A DNA stretch of 64,000 nt from JBPRGG01 sp051418075 (GTDB taxonomy: Bacteria > Bacteroidota > Bacteroidia > Cytophagales > Cyclobacteriaceae), in NCBI GenBank assembly GCA_051418075.1, contig JBPRGG010000072.1, positions 1 through 64,000 of the forward strand, given 5' to 3'. Of this stretch, positions 7,890 to 17,189 are shown piece after piece (positions within the stretch are counted from its first letter, which is position 1; every line of letters starts with the position of its first letter). The position numbers were made by a program, and so were the translations under genes. The notes beneath the pieces were generated by a model, which did not search any database, was not told the DNA's origin, and saw only the letters and a program-made list of their open reading frames with translations.

Positions 7890-9539
7890 ATGTTAATCAT
7901 TTTTCTAGTAGCTGTAGCTGTATTTATCATTGCCTATCGGATTTATGGTAGATTCCTGGATCGTAAATTTGATGTAAATGGTGACAGAAAAACCCCCAGT
8001 CACACTGAGTATGATGGGGTGGACCGGGTACCTACCAAACCCATAGTGCTTTTGGGACATCATTTTTCATCCATAGCGGGTGCTGGACCGGTGGTTGGCC
8101 CCATCATTGCCGGCATTGCCTTTGGCTGGTTACCTGCCTTGCTTTGGATTGTATTGGGTTCAATTTTTGTGGGTGGTGTACATGATTATTCCTCACTGAT
8201 GGCTTCTATACGTCATAAGGCCAATTCAGTAGCGGAAATTGCCAAAAAACACATGTCACCACTTTCCTATAAAATGTTTTTGGTATTTATCTGGATGGCC
8301 CTGGTTTATATTCTTATTGTGTTTATAGACCTTACTACCGCCGGTTTTGTCAGTAGTCCTGAAGTAGCTTCATCCTCTGTATTCTTCATATTACTGGCCC
8401 TGGCTTTCGGGATCACCTTGAACAGGCTAGGCATTTCCCTATGGAAAGCATCACTGGTTTTTGTACCATTGGTATTTTTAGGCGTGTTTGCCGGGCACCT
8501 GGTTCCATTGACCAGTGATGTTATACCTTCATTTATTAATGGAGATGCGGCCAAAACCTGGAATATTTTATTGATCATATATTGCTTACTGGCATCTGTG
8601 AGCCCTGTTTGGGTGTTATTGCAACCAAGAGATTACTTATCTTCTTTTTTATTATATGGTTCTTTACTGGGGGCATTCATAGGTATTTTGTTGGGTGGTT
8701 TTGAGATCAAATATCCTGCTTTCACAACCTGGTCCAATATTGATAAAGGTACGCTTTTTCCCATTCTGTTTATTACCATTGCCTGTGGTGCCTGTTCCGG
8801 CTTTCATTCCATTGTAGCCTCAGGAACTACATCCAAGCAGCTGGATAAGGAAACGGATGCCCGGAAAATTGGCTATGGAGCTATGTTAATCGAGGGACTG
8901 GTAGCGGTAATTGCCCTGTTTACTGTAGTAATGCTGGCCCAAAATGCCAATGTAATCAAAGAGCATCCTTTGATGGTGTTTGGTACTGGTATGGGTAATT
9001 TCCTTACAGTATTTGGTTTGCCATTTGAAATTGGCCGCTCTTTTGGGATTCTGGCTGTTTCTACTTTTTTACTTACCACCCTGGATACTTCCACCCGATT
9101 AGCACGGTACATCTTTGAAGAATTTTTTAATCTGAAAGGGAAGCAGATACGTTATCTTTCTACCCTGGCAACCCTGACATTCCCGGTTATTTTTACTTTT
9201 GTGACCCTCCATGATGCTATGGGGAACCCGGTTCCCGCCTGGCAGGCGGTATGGCCTTTGTTTGGTGCCACCAATCAATTGCTGGCTGCACTGGCTTTAC
9301 TGGTAGTATTTGTTTGGCTAAAAAAACAGGGTAAAAAAACAGTATTTATCGTACTTCCTATGCTTTTCATGCTGGTTATGACCATCTGGGCATTAATTCA
9401 GCTGGTCATTCAGTCCGGCCTGAATACCATTGGCATTACCGCCATTTTCCTGTTGGTTTTAGCTACCATTCTTATCATTGAAGCGCTAAGAACGATTTTT
9501 ATTACTGGTGATGTGCTTTCACCGACCACTGCAGAATGA
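7890..9539 (+). CDS. cstA: CstA-family carbon starvation / peptide-pyruvate transporter
   Basis: A polytopic inner-membrane protein of 549 residues with at least a dozen hydrophobic segments. It carries the CstA signature region: Y.R..D.KFDV..., VPT.P.VLLGHHF.SIAGAGP..GP, and D..SL..S.RH. CstA proteins import peptides or pyruvate and are induced on carbon starvation. It is shorter than E. coli CstA (about 700 residues), as in many Bacteroidota homologues that lack the C-terminal extension. The start is ATG or an adjacent codon at 7890, directly before the first transmembrane helix. It stands alone and ends at a hairpin (9549-9579). Confidence 0.9.
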   Translation: MLIIFLVAVAVFIIAYRIYGRFLDRKFDVNGDRKTPSHTEYDGVDRVPTKPIVLLGHHFSSIAGAGPVVGPIIAGIAFGWLPALLWIVLGSIFVGGVHDYSSLMASIRHKANSVAEIAKKHMSPLSYKMFLVFIWMALVYILIVFIDLTTAGFVSSPEVASSSVFFILLALAFGITLNRLGISLWKASLVFVPLVFLGVFAGHLVPLTSDVIPSFINGDAAKTWNILLIIYCLLASVSPVWVLLQPRDYLSSFLLYGSLLGAFIGILLGGFEIKYPAFTTWSNIDKGTLFPILFITIACGACSGFHSIVASGTTSKQLDKETDARKIGYGAMLIEGLVAVIALFTVVMLAQNANVIKEHPLMVFGTGMGNFLTVFGLPFEIGRSFGILAVSTFLLTTLDTSTRLARYIFEEFFNLKGKQIRYLSTLATLTFPVIFTFVTLHDAMGNPVPAWQAVWPLFGATNQLLAALALLVVFVWLKKQGKKTVFIVLPMLFMLVMTIWALIQLVIQSGLNTIGITAIFLLVLATILIIEALRTIFITGDVLSPTTAE

Positions 9540-9548
9540 AATAAAAAA

Positions 9549-9579
9549 AGCTGTCCGGTCAATCATAAACAGGACAGCT
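9549..9579. terminator. Bidirectional terminator between cstA and the PRC-barrel gene
   Basis: AGCTGTCC and GGACAGCT form a perfect 8-bp stem around a 15-nt loop, flanked by A-rich and T-rich sides. It serves two convergent genes. Confidence 0.75.
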
Positions 9580-9619
9580 CTTATATAATTAAGTTAAGCT
9601 TGATATCAAATTCAATTGC

Positions 9620-10138
9620 CTACTTTTTGCCGGCTCGCCCGAAGTTGAGAGTCTGAGAATCCCCTTTTTTGTTAAAACGGCTTCTACGCGTATCTCTTTG
9701 ACCAAATAAGCTATGTTCGTTAAAATGATCATGATTATAAAAATCACTTTGCATTTCTTCCGGTAAAGTTACATGTCTGGGATAGTAGCTTTTCCTTACC
9801 TCAACTTCAAATTCACGATGAACGGGCCCACCTTTGTATACAGGAAATTTTGAGAGTTCGGCTTTGGTGATCTCTATCACAACGATATATTTTTCCTTCT
9901 TATTAAGGGAAGCCAGGCCTACCGGGATTAAAATATGGGTATGATCATTTGTATCTAATTTAACATCGAGATAACGTACCCTCATTTCTTCCTGGTCAAT
10001 GATAAGATCATCCACAATACCCAGACGGTGCGATTTCGCCCCTAAAACAGTCCAACCACGTAAATCCGGTTTGTAAAATTCCTTTTCAGATTCTTCTAAA
10101 TTATTCAGGTTTACTAATGCACTAGATGTATTGTTCAT
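9620..10138 (-). CDS. PRC-barrel domain protein
   Basis: A 172-residue protein. Residues about 25-100 look like a PRC barrel (LRGWTVLGAKSHRLGIVDDLIID...VRYLDVKL), the small beta-barrel found in the photosynthetic reaction-centre H subunit and in RimM. Stand-alone PRC proteins are common in stress-related contexts. A basic, Asn/Arg-rich tail (residues 135-172) could bind nucleic acid or a partner. There is no signal peptide, so it is cytoplasmic. It lies divergently from clpB with 250 bp between them. The function is not known. Confidence 0.78.
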   Translation of the reverse strand: MNNTSSALVNLNNLEESEKEFYKPDLRGWTVLGAKSHRLGIVDDLIIDQEEMRVRYLDVKLDTNDHTHILIPVGLASLNKKEKYIVVIEITKAELSKFPVYKGGPVHREFEVEVRKSYYPRHVTLPEEMQSDFYNHDHFNEHSLFGQRDTRRSRFNKKGDSQTLNFGRAGKK

Positions 10139-10277
10139 GATATGTCGAATTTATGATTAAAAAATTTTATTGCTGTATAAATAGTTGCGTAAAAAAACTA
10201 TACACTATTATACATTATTTAACGCTATTTTCCAATAATATGTTCATATTTTACATGAAATACACACCCTTTAATAT

Positions 10278-10329
10278 GTCAAAATGTCGCTTAAAATGGG
10301 TTTAGATCGCATTTTCAAGTCATTTTGAC
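10278..10329. promoter_or_regulatory. Nested inverted repeat upstream of clpB
   Basis: GTCAAAATG (10278-10286) and CATTTTGAC (10321-10329) are perfect inverted arms. Inside them lies a second pair, AAAATG (10293-10298) and CATTTT (10310-10315). The four half-sites are spaced 11-12 bp apart within each side, about one helical turn. The set ends 59 bp before the clpB start. This looks like a regulator array rather than a terminator, because the spacer is 34 bp. It does not resemble CIRCE. Confidence 0.45.
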
Positions 10330-10388
10330 GTTTTTTTCGGGGTGGTTTGGTTTTTGTAAATTAATGGCCAAGTAAAAGGAGGTTTGAA

Positions 10389-12998
10389 ATGAATTTAAAT
10401 AATTATACAGTAAAAGCACAGGAAGTTATACAAAAATCTGCTGAAATTGCAATGAGCAACCAGCAGCAGGCTCTTGAACCGGGTCATTTGCTCAAGGCTG
10501 TATTGCTGGCTGATGAAAATGTCATTTCATTTTTAATCAAAAAGCTGAACATTAACCGGATGTTATTGGATAACAAGCTGGATGAAATCATCAATGGTTA
10601 CCCTAAAGTATCCGGACAGCAGCCTTATTTATCCGGTGACACCAACAATGTTTTACAAAAAGCTAACGGTTTTCTGAAGGATTTTAAGGATGAATATGTA
10701 GCGGTGGAGCATATGATCCTGGGCTTGCTGGCTGGCAAAGAAAAAGTAGCTCAGCTCATGAAAGACCTGGGGTTTAGTGAAAAATCATTGCTCAGTGCCA
10801 TCCAGGAGCTTAGGGGAGGGGATTCCGTGAAGGATCCCAATGCGGAGTCTAAATACCGGTCACTGGAAAGGTATTCCAAGAACCTGAATAAACTGGCTGA
10901 AGCGGGAAAGATAGACCCGGTGATCGGTCGGGATGATGAGATCAGAAGGGTTTTGCAGATCCTTTCCCGGCGCACCAAGAATAACCCGATGCTGATCGGG
11001 GAACCGGGAGTTGGTAAAACTGCCATTATAGAAGGAATGGCACAGCGTATTATAGATGGAGACGTACCGGAAAACCTGAAAAGCAAAACCCTTATTGCCT
11101 TGGATATGGGTTTGCTGGTAGCCGGAGCCAAATACAAGGGAGAGTTTGAGGAAAGACTGAAAGCGGTAATCAAAGAAGTTACAGATTCCAATGGAGAGAT
11201 TATCCTTTTCATCGATGAGATCCATACCCTGATTGGGGCTGGGGCAGGTGAAGGGGCCATGGATGCCGCCAACCTGTTAAAGCCGGCTTTAGCCCGGGGC
11301 GAATTACACGCCATTGGAGCTACTACGCTGAAAGAATATCAAAAATATATCGAAAAAGATAAGGCCCTGGAAAGAAGGTTTCAGACAGTAACCGTGGATG
11401 AGCCATCGATAACTGATGCGATTTCCATTCTGCGGGGGATAAAGGACAAATATGAGTTGCATCACGGTGTGAGGATTAAAGATGATGCTGTGATTTCAGC
11501 GGTAGAACTGTCCCACAGATATATCAGTGATCGTTATTTACCTGATAAAGCCATTGACCTGATGGATGAGGCTGCGGCCAAACTGAGGATGGAAATAGAT
11601 TCCTTACCGGAAGAACTGGATGAACTGCAAAGAAAGATCATGCAGTTTGAGATAGAACGTGAAGCCATTCGCAGGGAAAAAGACCAGGAAAAAGAAACCC
11701 AGCTTAATAAAGTCCTGGCAGAATTAACAGATAAAAAGAATGAATTGAAGGCCAAATGGGATAATGAGAAATCGGTCATTCAGGGAATTCAGAAGGAAAA
11801 AGAGAATATAGAAAAATACCGGCATGAAGCTGAACAGGCTGAGCGGGGAGGGGATTATGGCCGGGTAGCAGAATTACGCTATGGCAAGATCGTAGAGAGC
11901 GAATCCAAATTGAAAGATTTACAGCACAATCTGATCGAAATGCAGGTCCAGGGATCCTTGATCAAGGAGGAGATCAGCAGCGAAGATATTGCTGAAGTGG
12001 TGGCTAAGTGGACCGGCATCCCGGTTTCAAGGATGTTGCAAAGTGAAAGGGATAAACTGCTCAAGCTGGAAGATGAATTAGCCAAACGGGTGGCAGGCCA
12101 ACAAGAAGCTATTCAGGCTTTATCTGATGCAGTAAGAAGAAGCAGGGCTGGATTACAGGACCCTAAACGGCCAATTGGCTCTTTTATCTTTCTGGGAACC
12201 ACAGGAGTAGGTAAAACTGAGTTGGCTAAATCTCTGGCAGAATTCCTGTTCAATGATGAGAATGCCATGGTAAGGATAGATATGTCTGAATACCAGGAAA
12301 GGCACACCGTCAGTCGTTTGATAGGAGCGCCTCCGGGTTATGTGGGCTATGATGAAGGGGGCCAGTTAACGGAAGCTGTGAGGAGGAAACCTTATTCAGT
12401 AATCCTGCTGGACGAAATTGAAAAGGCCCATTCCGATGTTTTTAATATCCTGCTCCAGGTATTGGATGATGGCAGGCTGACCGATAACAAAGGGCGGGTG
12501 GCTAATTTTAAGAATACAATCATCATTATGACCACCAATGTGGGTTCTCATATCATCCAGGAGCGGTTTGAGCAGCTGAGGGATGATAATGTGGAAGAAG
12601 TAATTGAGTCAACCAAACGGGATGTATTTGAATTGTTAAGAAAATCCATGCGGCCCGAATTCCTCAACCGGATCGACGAAACCATTATGTTCAGGCCATT
12701 GTCCAGAGCTGATATCCGGAAGATCGTTGATATCCAGTTCAGACAAATTCAGAAGCGGCTGGATGAAAACGGAATTAAAATCGAAGCTTCCGATCAGGTA
12801 CTGGATTATCTGGGGCGTTTAGGGTTTGATCCCCAGTTTGGGGCCAGACCGCTAAAGCGGGTGATGCAAAAGGTATTGCTGAATGAATTGTCCAGGGAAA
12901 TACTGGCTGGTCATATAGATAAGAATTCTGTTGTTGGTGTGACCCTGAACGACGATAAGCATATCGAATTTGTAAACCTGGATAAGGTGGAAATTTAA
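10389..12998 (+). CDS. clpB: ATP-dependent disaggregase ClpB
   Basis: An AAA+ hexameric chaperone that, with DnaK, extracts proteins from aggregates after heat stress. All domains are present: Clp-N (about 1-145), AAA-1 with Walker A GEPGVGKT (204-211), the long coiled-coil M domain (about 410-530), AAA-2 with Walker A GTTGVGKT (603-610), and the D2-small C-terminal domain. The length of 869 is typical. An AAGGAGG ribosome-binding site sits about 7 bp before the ATG, unusually strong for this genome. A palindromic array upstream (10278-10329) may control it, and a hairpin ends the transcript. A large antisense frame inside it is a shadow. Confidence 0.98.
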   Translation: MNLNNYTVKAQEVIQKSAEIAMSNQQQALEPGHLLKAVLLADENVISFLIKKLNINRMLLDNKLDEIINGYPKVSGQQPYLSGDTNNVLQKANGFLKDFKDEYVAVEHMILGLLAGKEKVAQLMKDLGFSEKSLLSAIQELRGGDSVKDPNAESKYRSLERYSKNLNKLAEAGKIDPVIGRDDEIRRVLQILSRRTKNNPMLIGEPGVGKTAIIEGMAQRIIDGDVPENLKSKTLIALDMGLLVAGAKYKGEFEERLKAVIKEVTDSNGEIILFIDEIHTLIGAGAGEGAMDAANLLKPALARGELHAIGATTLKEYQKYIEKDKALERRFQTVTVDEPSITDAISILRGIKDKYELHHGVRIKDDAVISAVELSHRYISDRYLPDKAIDLMDEAAAKLRMEIDSLPEELDELQRKIMQFEIEREAIRREKDQEKETQLNKVLAELTDKKNELKAKWDNEKSVIQGIQKEKENIEKYRHEAEQAERGGDYGRVAELRYGKIVESESKLKDLQHNLIEMQVQGSLIKEEISSEDIAEVVAKWTGIPVSRMLQSERDKLLKLEDELAKRVAGQQEAIQALSDAVRRSRAGLQDPKRPIGSFIFLGTTGVGKTELAKSLAEFLFNDENAMVRIDMSEYQERHTVSRLIGAPPGYVGYDEGGQLTEAVRRKPYSVILLDEIEKAHSDVFNILLQVLDDGRLTDNKGRVANFKNTIIIMTTNVGSHIIQERFEQLRDDNVEEVIESTKRDVFELLRKSMRPEFLNRIDETIMFRPLSRADIRKIVDIQFRQIQKRLDENGIKIEASDQVLDYLGRLGFDPQFGARPLKRVMQKVLLNELSREILAGHIDKNSVVGVTLNDDKHIEFVNLDKVEI

Positions 12999-13011
12999 AA
13001 GGTCATATTCG

Positions 13012-13038
13012 AGGCTGCTTCAACTTAAGAGGCAGCCT
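13012..13038. terminator. Terminator between clpB and the convergent phosphatase gene
   Basis: AGGCTGC and GCAGCCT form a perfect 7-bp stem with a 13-nt loop, followed by an A/T-rich tail, between two convergent genes. Confidence 0.65.
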
Positions 13039-13062
13039 AAATATATTTTAAAGGCATTATTC

Positions 13063-15342
13063 TCAGGAAAGTTTTATGCCAATTACCAGGATATCATCTG
13101 TCTGAGGATAGACTCCTTTCCATTGATAAAAGGTGTCAGTTAACTGATTGAATTGCTCCGGAATAGAAGATTTACTGATATTGTTGAGGAGCTTTTTAAA
13201 AGAACTCTTCATGAATTTGGTATCTTTTTCTCCTCCAAACTGGTCCTGGTATCCATCAGTAGCCAGATATATCGTATCACCCGGTTTAAGGTTCAATGAT
13301 TTAAGGGAATATTTTTTCTCCTGGAACAGGGTAGAGCCTACCGGATATCGATCGCCTTGCATTTGCTGCAGGCCATGCCCATTTACAAAATAAAACGGAA
13401 AGCGGGCTCCGGAGAATTCCACCTGGCAAGTTTCCTGGTCAATCACACATAAAGCGATATCCATACCATCCGAAGACAGGAAATCTTCATTTTTTTGATG
13501 CAGATTTTGCTTAAGTTTCAGGTCCAGCAAGGTTAATATCAGTTCCGGGGAAGATATCTTGCTTTCCAGGATCACCTGGTTAAGTAGAGAGCTGGCTAAA
13601 ACCGTCATAAATGCTCCGGGAACACCATGGCCGGTACAATCCACTACAGCCAGATATACTTTGTTCCGGTAGGAGTTAAACCAGTAAAAGTCTCCGCTGA
13701 TAATATCTTTGGGCTTGCTGAAAACAAATGATTCAGGAAAAACGGTTTTTAACTCTTTACTACCAGGAAACAGGGAAAGCTGGATTTTTTTGGCATATTC
13801 AATGCTGGCAGTGATCTGTTCATTGATCTCTGATATAGCGACATTTTGACTTTCAATATCCTGCTTCTGCTTTTCAATTTCTTCTTTTTGCTGGTTGATA
13901 GCAATCGCCTGTTGCTGAAGGATTTTATTGGCTTTATTTTTCAGCCGGTTCCGGCTGTAAAGTACCAGGGCTATTATAAAAATAAATATTACAGCCGCAA
14001 TCAATTCTTTGTTTAAAAGATTCCTTTTTTGGGCCTGTAGCAGCTGAATCTCATTTTCTTTCTGAAGTAAGGCGATTTGTTTTTCTTTTAATTCTATTTG
14101 TTTTTCTTTCTGGGCCAGATCATAAATAGATTCAATTTCTGCTATCTGTTTGGTATTTTCCCTGTTGGTGATTTTTTCTGAGTAATCAATATATTTTTTA
14201 TAGTATTCAAGTGCATCGGGGTATTCTCCCAGGGTTTCATAAAACTGAGCCAGGTTCTTATTGACCAGTTTTAAAATTGGAAATGCATTGATCTCTTCGG
14301 CTATGGTCTGGCTTTTTCGCAGATTAAAAATGGCTGTGGTAAATTCTTCCAGTTGGGAATAGGCTTCTCCTTTAATGGCAAATACATTGGCTTGAAGATC
14401 ACGGTCTTTTACTTTCTGGGCCAACTCCAAACTTAGGTCCAGGTAATCCAGGCCTTTTTCAATGCTATCCAGCCTGATCAAAGTTTTGCCCAAAGCATAA
14501 GCTGAATAAGCAATACCCAGAGTATCTTTCACCTGCTGATCCAGTTGGAAAGATTCTTTAAAATGCCGGTAAGCCAGGGCAAAGCTATCCTGATCAAAAT
14601 ACATTTCACCTAATGAATTCATGGTAGTGGCCTGATCATAAATTTCTTCCGAAGCTTTTGCGATTTGATAAGCCTCTTCCAGGTACTGGTGGGCTTTATG
14701 ATAGGATTTTAATTCCATATAGATATTCCCGATTACATTAAGAATATTTGATTTATATTTCACTTGCCCCAGTTCGTCATAGAGTTGAATACAATTGATA
14801 CAATGACTGATGGCTATATCATTTTCCCCTTTATAGTTATAGATTTGGCATAACAAACCCATCACATTGGCAACATGTACTTTCAAATCGAGGTCCCGAT
14901 AGATCTTTTCGGCTAACTGAGCATGTTCTATAGCCAGATCATATTGGTCCGTTTCATAATAGGTATGGGCGATACAATAGTGCGCATCACCAGCCAGTTC
15001 ATCATAATTGATCACTTCCGCTATGGATCGTGCTCTTTTGTAATAGTGTAAAGCGGAGTCTTTAAGGTAACGGTAATAATATACCTCACCCATAATAAAC
15101 AAGGCCCGGGCCATGCCTTCATAATAGTTTTCCTGTTTAGCTAACTCAGAAGCCTTGGTAGAATATTCCAACGAAAGCCGCGGATATTTAACGGACAGAG
15201 AATCAGCCAATTGATTTAATTTATCAACATATTTTACTGATGGGTTCTGATTTGGTTGGGCCAAAACAATTGCCGGACTAAGTAAAATAATAATATACAG
15301 ATAAACCTGATATAATTGACACTTTTTTTTCACCAGTAACAA
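13063..15342 (-). CDS. TPR sensor protein with SpoIIE-type PP2C phosphatase
   Basis: A 759-residue signalling phosphatase. The order is signal peptide (about 1-29), an extracytoplasmic array of tetratricopeptide repeats (about 35-400), a coiled coil, one transmembrane helix (about 446-464), a second coiled coil, and a SpoIIE/PP2C domain (about 530-757). In the phosphatase, SGDFYW (about 545) and VDCTGHGVPGAFM (about 570) carry metal-binding Asp residues. Such proteins usually dephosphorylate STAS-domain antagonists in partner-switching circuits. A STAS protein is encoded 30 kb away at 43927, but a functional link is only a guess. No kinase partner is adjacent. Confidence 0.88.
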   Translation of the reverse strand: MLLVKKKCQLYQVYLYIIILLSPAIVLAQPNQNPSVKYVDKLNQLADSLSVKYPRLSLEYSTKASELAKQENYYEGMARALFIMGEVYYYRYLKDSALHYYKRARSIAEVINYDELAGDAHYCIAHTYYETDQYDLAIEHAQLAEKIYRDLDLKVHVANVMGLLCQIYNYKGENDIAISHCINCIQLYDELGQVKYKSNILNVIGNIYMELKSYHKAHQYLEEAYQIAKASEEIYDQATTMNSLGEMYFDQDSFALAYRHFKESFQLDQQVKDTLGIAYSAYALGKTLIRLDSIEKGLDYLDLSLELAQKVKDRDLQANVFAIKGEAYSQLEEFTTAIFNLRKSQTIAEEINAFPILKLVNKNLAQFYETLGEYPDALEYYKKYIDYSEKITNRENTKQIAEIESIYDLAQKEKQIELKEKQIALLQKENEIQLLQAQKRNLLNKELIAAVIFIFIIALVLYSRNRLKNKANKILQQQAIAINQQKEEIEKQKQDIESQNVAISEINEQITASIEYAKKIQLSLFPGSKELKTVFPESFVFSKPKDIISGDFYWFNSYRNKVYLAVVDCTGHGVPGAFMTVLASSLLNQVILESKISSPELILTLLDLKLKQNLHQKNEDFLSSDGMDIALCVIDQETCQVEFSGARFPFYFVNGHGLQQMQGDRYPVGSTLFQEKKYSLKSLNLKPGDTIYLATDGYQDQFGGEKDTKFMKSSFKKLLNNISKSSIPEQFNQLTDTFYQWKGVYPQTDDILVIGIKLS

Positions 15343-15496
15343 TCCTCAATTATTGCAAAATGTTCTAGTTTATGTATAAAATTATCTGTGATAATCACCT
15401 AAATGTAGTGTTTTACTCAAAATTTGGCATAATTTTACCATTTTACAAATTTTAACTAACTTTCTACCGTTAATTCATTAAAAAATAATATATTAA

Positions 15497-17140
15497 ATGA
15501 GAATAAGATTATTCATTATAAGTTTGATTATAGCAGTGGCCTGTAAACCCGCTCCTGATGACCAGAATACTCAAATTAATCTGGAATCCAACCGTGAAAT
15601 GGCTGAGAAGGTAGCCAAGTATGACTCGGTAAAATTAACTGCCGACCTGACCTATCTAAGTGATCAGCAAAAGCTGATGATACCGCTGCTGATCCAGGCT
15701 TCAGATCTGATGAACCAAATTTTCTGGCAGCAAGCTTATGGAAAACGGGATTCTCTGATGAACCAGTTGGATGATGTCTATACCAGGCAATTTGTAGAGA
15801 TCAATTATGGGCCCTGGGACAGACTGGCTGATAACGAACCGTTTATTCCAGGAGTAGGCCCCAAGCCGTTAGGGGCCAATTTTTATCCGGTTGATATGAC
15901 CAAAGAGGAATTTGAAGCAGCTGACCTGCCTGATAAAACAAGTCAGTATACCCTGATCAGAAGGGATGAACAAGGCCGCCTGCTCTCAGTGCCTTATCAT
16001 GTGGCATATCAGCAAAGAACCCAACAAGCAGCTGATCTATTAAGAAAAGCGGCTGAGCTGGCTGAAGATCCGGGCTTTAGAGATTACCTGGAGCTAAGGG
16101 CTGAAGCTTTGCTTACCGATGATTATCAGACTAGTGATTTGGCCTGGATGGATATGACCAACAATAAAATAGACCTGGTAATTGGGCCCATAGAAACGTA
16201 TGAAGATAAGCTGTATGGCTATAAAGCTGCCCATGAAGCCTATGTGCTGATCAAAGACGAAGCCTGGAGCCAGCGTCTGGAAAAATACGCACAGTATATG
16301 CCTGAGTTGCAACAGAACCTGCCTGTTCCGGCTAAATATAAACAGGAACAACCGGGTTCAGATGCTCAGTTAAATGCATATGATGTAGTTTATTACGCCG
16401 GGGATTGCAATGCTGGTAGTAAAACCATAGCCATCAACTTACCCAATGATGAGGAAGTACAACTTAAAAAGGGGACCAGACGACTGCAACTGAAAAATGC
16501 CATGCGGGCAAAATTTGACCAGATCTTAGTGCCCATTGCCGAAGTATTAATTGATGAAGAGCAACAGCAGCACATCACATTTGATGCTTTTTTTGGAAAC
16601 ACCATGTTTCATGAAGTTGCTCATGGCCTGGGGATTAAAAATACCATTAATCAGCAGGGCACAGTAAGGCAGGCCCTGAAGGACAATGCTTCAGCTATTG
16701 AAGAAGGCAAAGCCGACATACTGGGCTTGTATATGATCAACCAGCTTTATGATAAGGGAGAAATTGAAGGAGATTTAATGGATTATTATGTGACCTTTAT
16801 GGCAGGTATATTCAGGTCTGTGCGGTTTGGGGCGGCCAGTGCCCATGGTAAAGCCAATATGATCCGGTTTAACTTTTTCAAGGAATATGATGCCTTCCAA
16901 CGGGATGAGCAAACAGGAAGGTACAAAATAGATTTTGAAAATATGCAAGAGGCAATGAGTGCCTTATCGGCCAGGATACTTACTTTACAGGGAGAGGGAG
17001 ATTATGCCGGAGCTAAATCTTTGGTAGACGAACAAGGAATTATAGACGACCAATTACAGCTAGACCTGGAAAAGCTTAATCAGCAAAATATACCAGTTGA
17101 CATTGTATTTCAACAAGGAGAAAATTACCTTACCTTGTAA
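15497..17140 (+). CDS. M49 (dipeptidyl-peptidase III)-like metallopeptidase, lipoprotein
   Basis: A 547-residue zinc peptidase-like protein. A lipoprotein signal ends in AVAC (C16), so it is probably anchored in the periplasm. The zinc site reads HEVAH (H372, E373, H376), with the third ligand in EEGKAD (E402/E403). Most M49 enzymes have HEXXGH with an inserted residue, while this one has the five-residue HEXXH form known from a minority of bacterial homologues. DPP III enzymes remove dipeptides from peptide N termini; activity here is inferred. It shares its direction with the downstream reductase but is separated by 49 bp. Confidence 0.8.
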   Translation: MRIRLFIISLIIAVACKPAPDDQNTQINLESNREMAEKVAKYDSVKLTADLTYLSDQQKLMIPLLIQASDLMNQIFWQQAYGKRDSLMNQLDDVYTRQFVEINYGPWDRLADNEPFIPGVGPKPLGANFYPVDMTKEEFEAADLPDKTSQYTLIRRDEQGRLLSVPYHVAYQQRTQQAADLLRKAAELAEDPGFRDYLELRAEALLTDDYQTSDLAWMDMTNNKIDLVIGPIETYEDKLYGYKAAHEAYVLIKDEAWSQRLEKYAQYMPELQQNLPVPAKYKQEQPGSDAQLNAYDVVYYAGDCNAGSKTIAINLPNDEEVQLKKGTRRLQLKNAMRAKFDQILVPIAEVLIDEEQQQHITFDAFFGNTMFHEVAHGLGIKNTINQQGTVRQALKDNASAIEEGKADILGLYMINQLYDKGEIEGDLMDYYVTFMAGIFRSVRFGAASAHGKANMIRFNFFKEYDAFQRDEQTGRYKIDFENMQEAMSALSARILTLQGEGDYAGAKSLVDEQGIIDDQLQLDLEKLNQQNIPVDIVFQQGENYLTL

Positions 17141-17189
17141 TATGCAGGTACTTCATTTATTTTTTAATTAATATCAAAACAACTTTTTT

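Noticed and set aside
10139..10388. CIRCE-type or HrcA operator before clpB
   Set aside because: No TTAGCACTC-N9-GAGTGCTAA element is present; the palindrome found is of another kind.
10751..11314. 187-codon antisense frame inside clpB
   Set aside because: It lies wholly inside the highly conserved clpB coding region and has no family features; it is a shadow.
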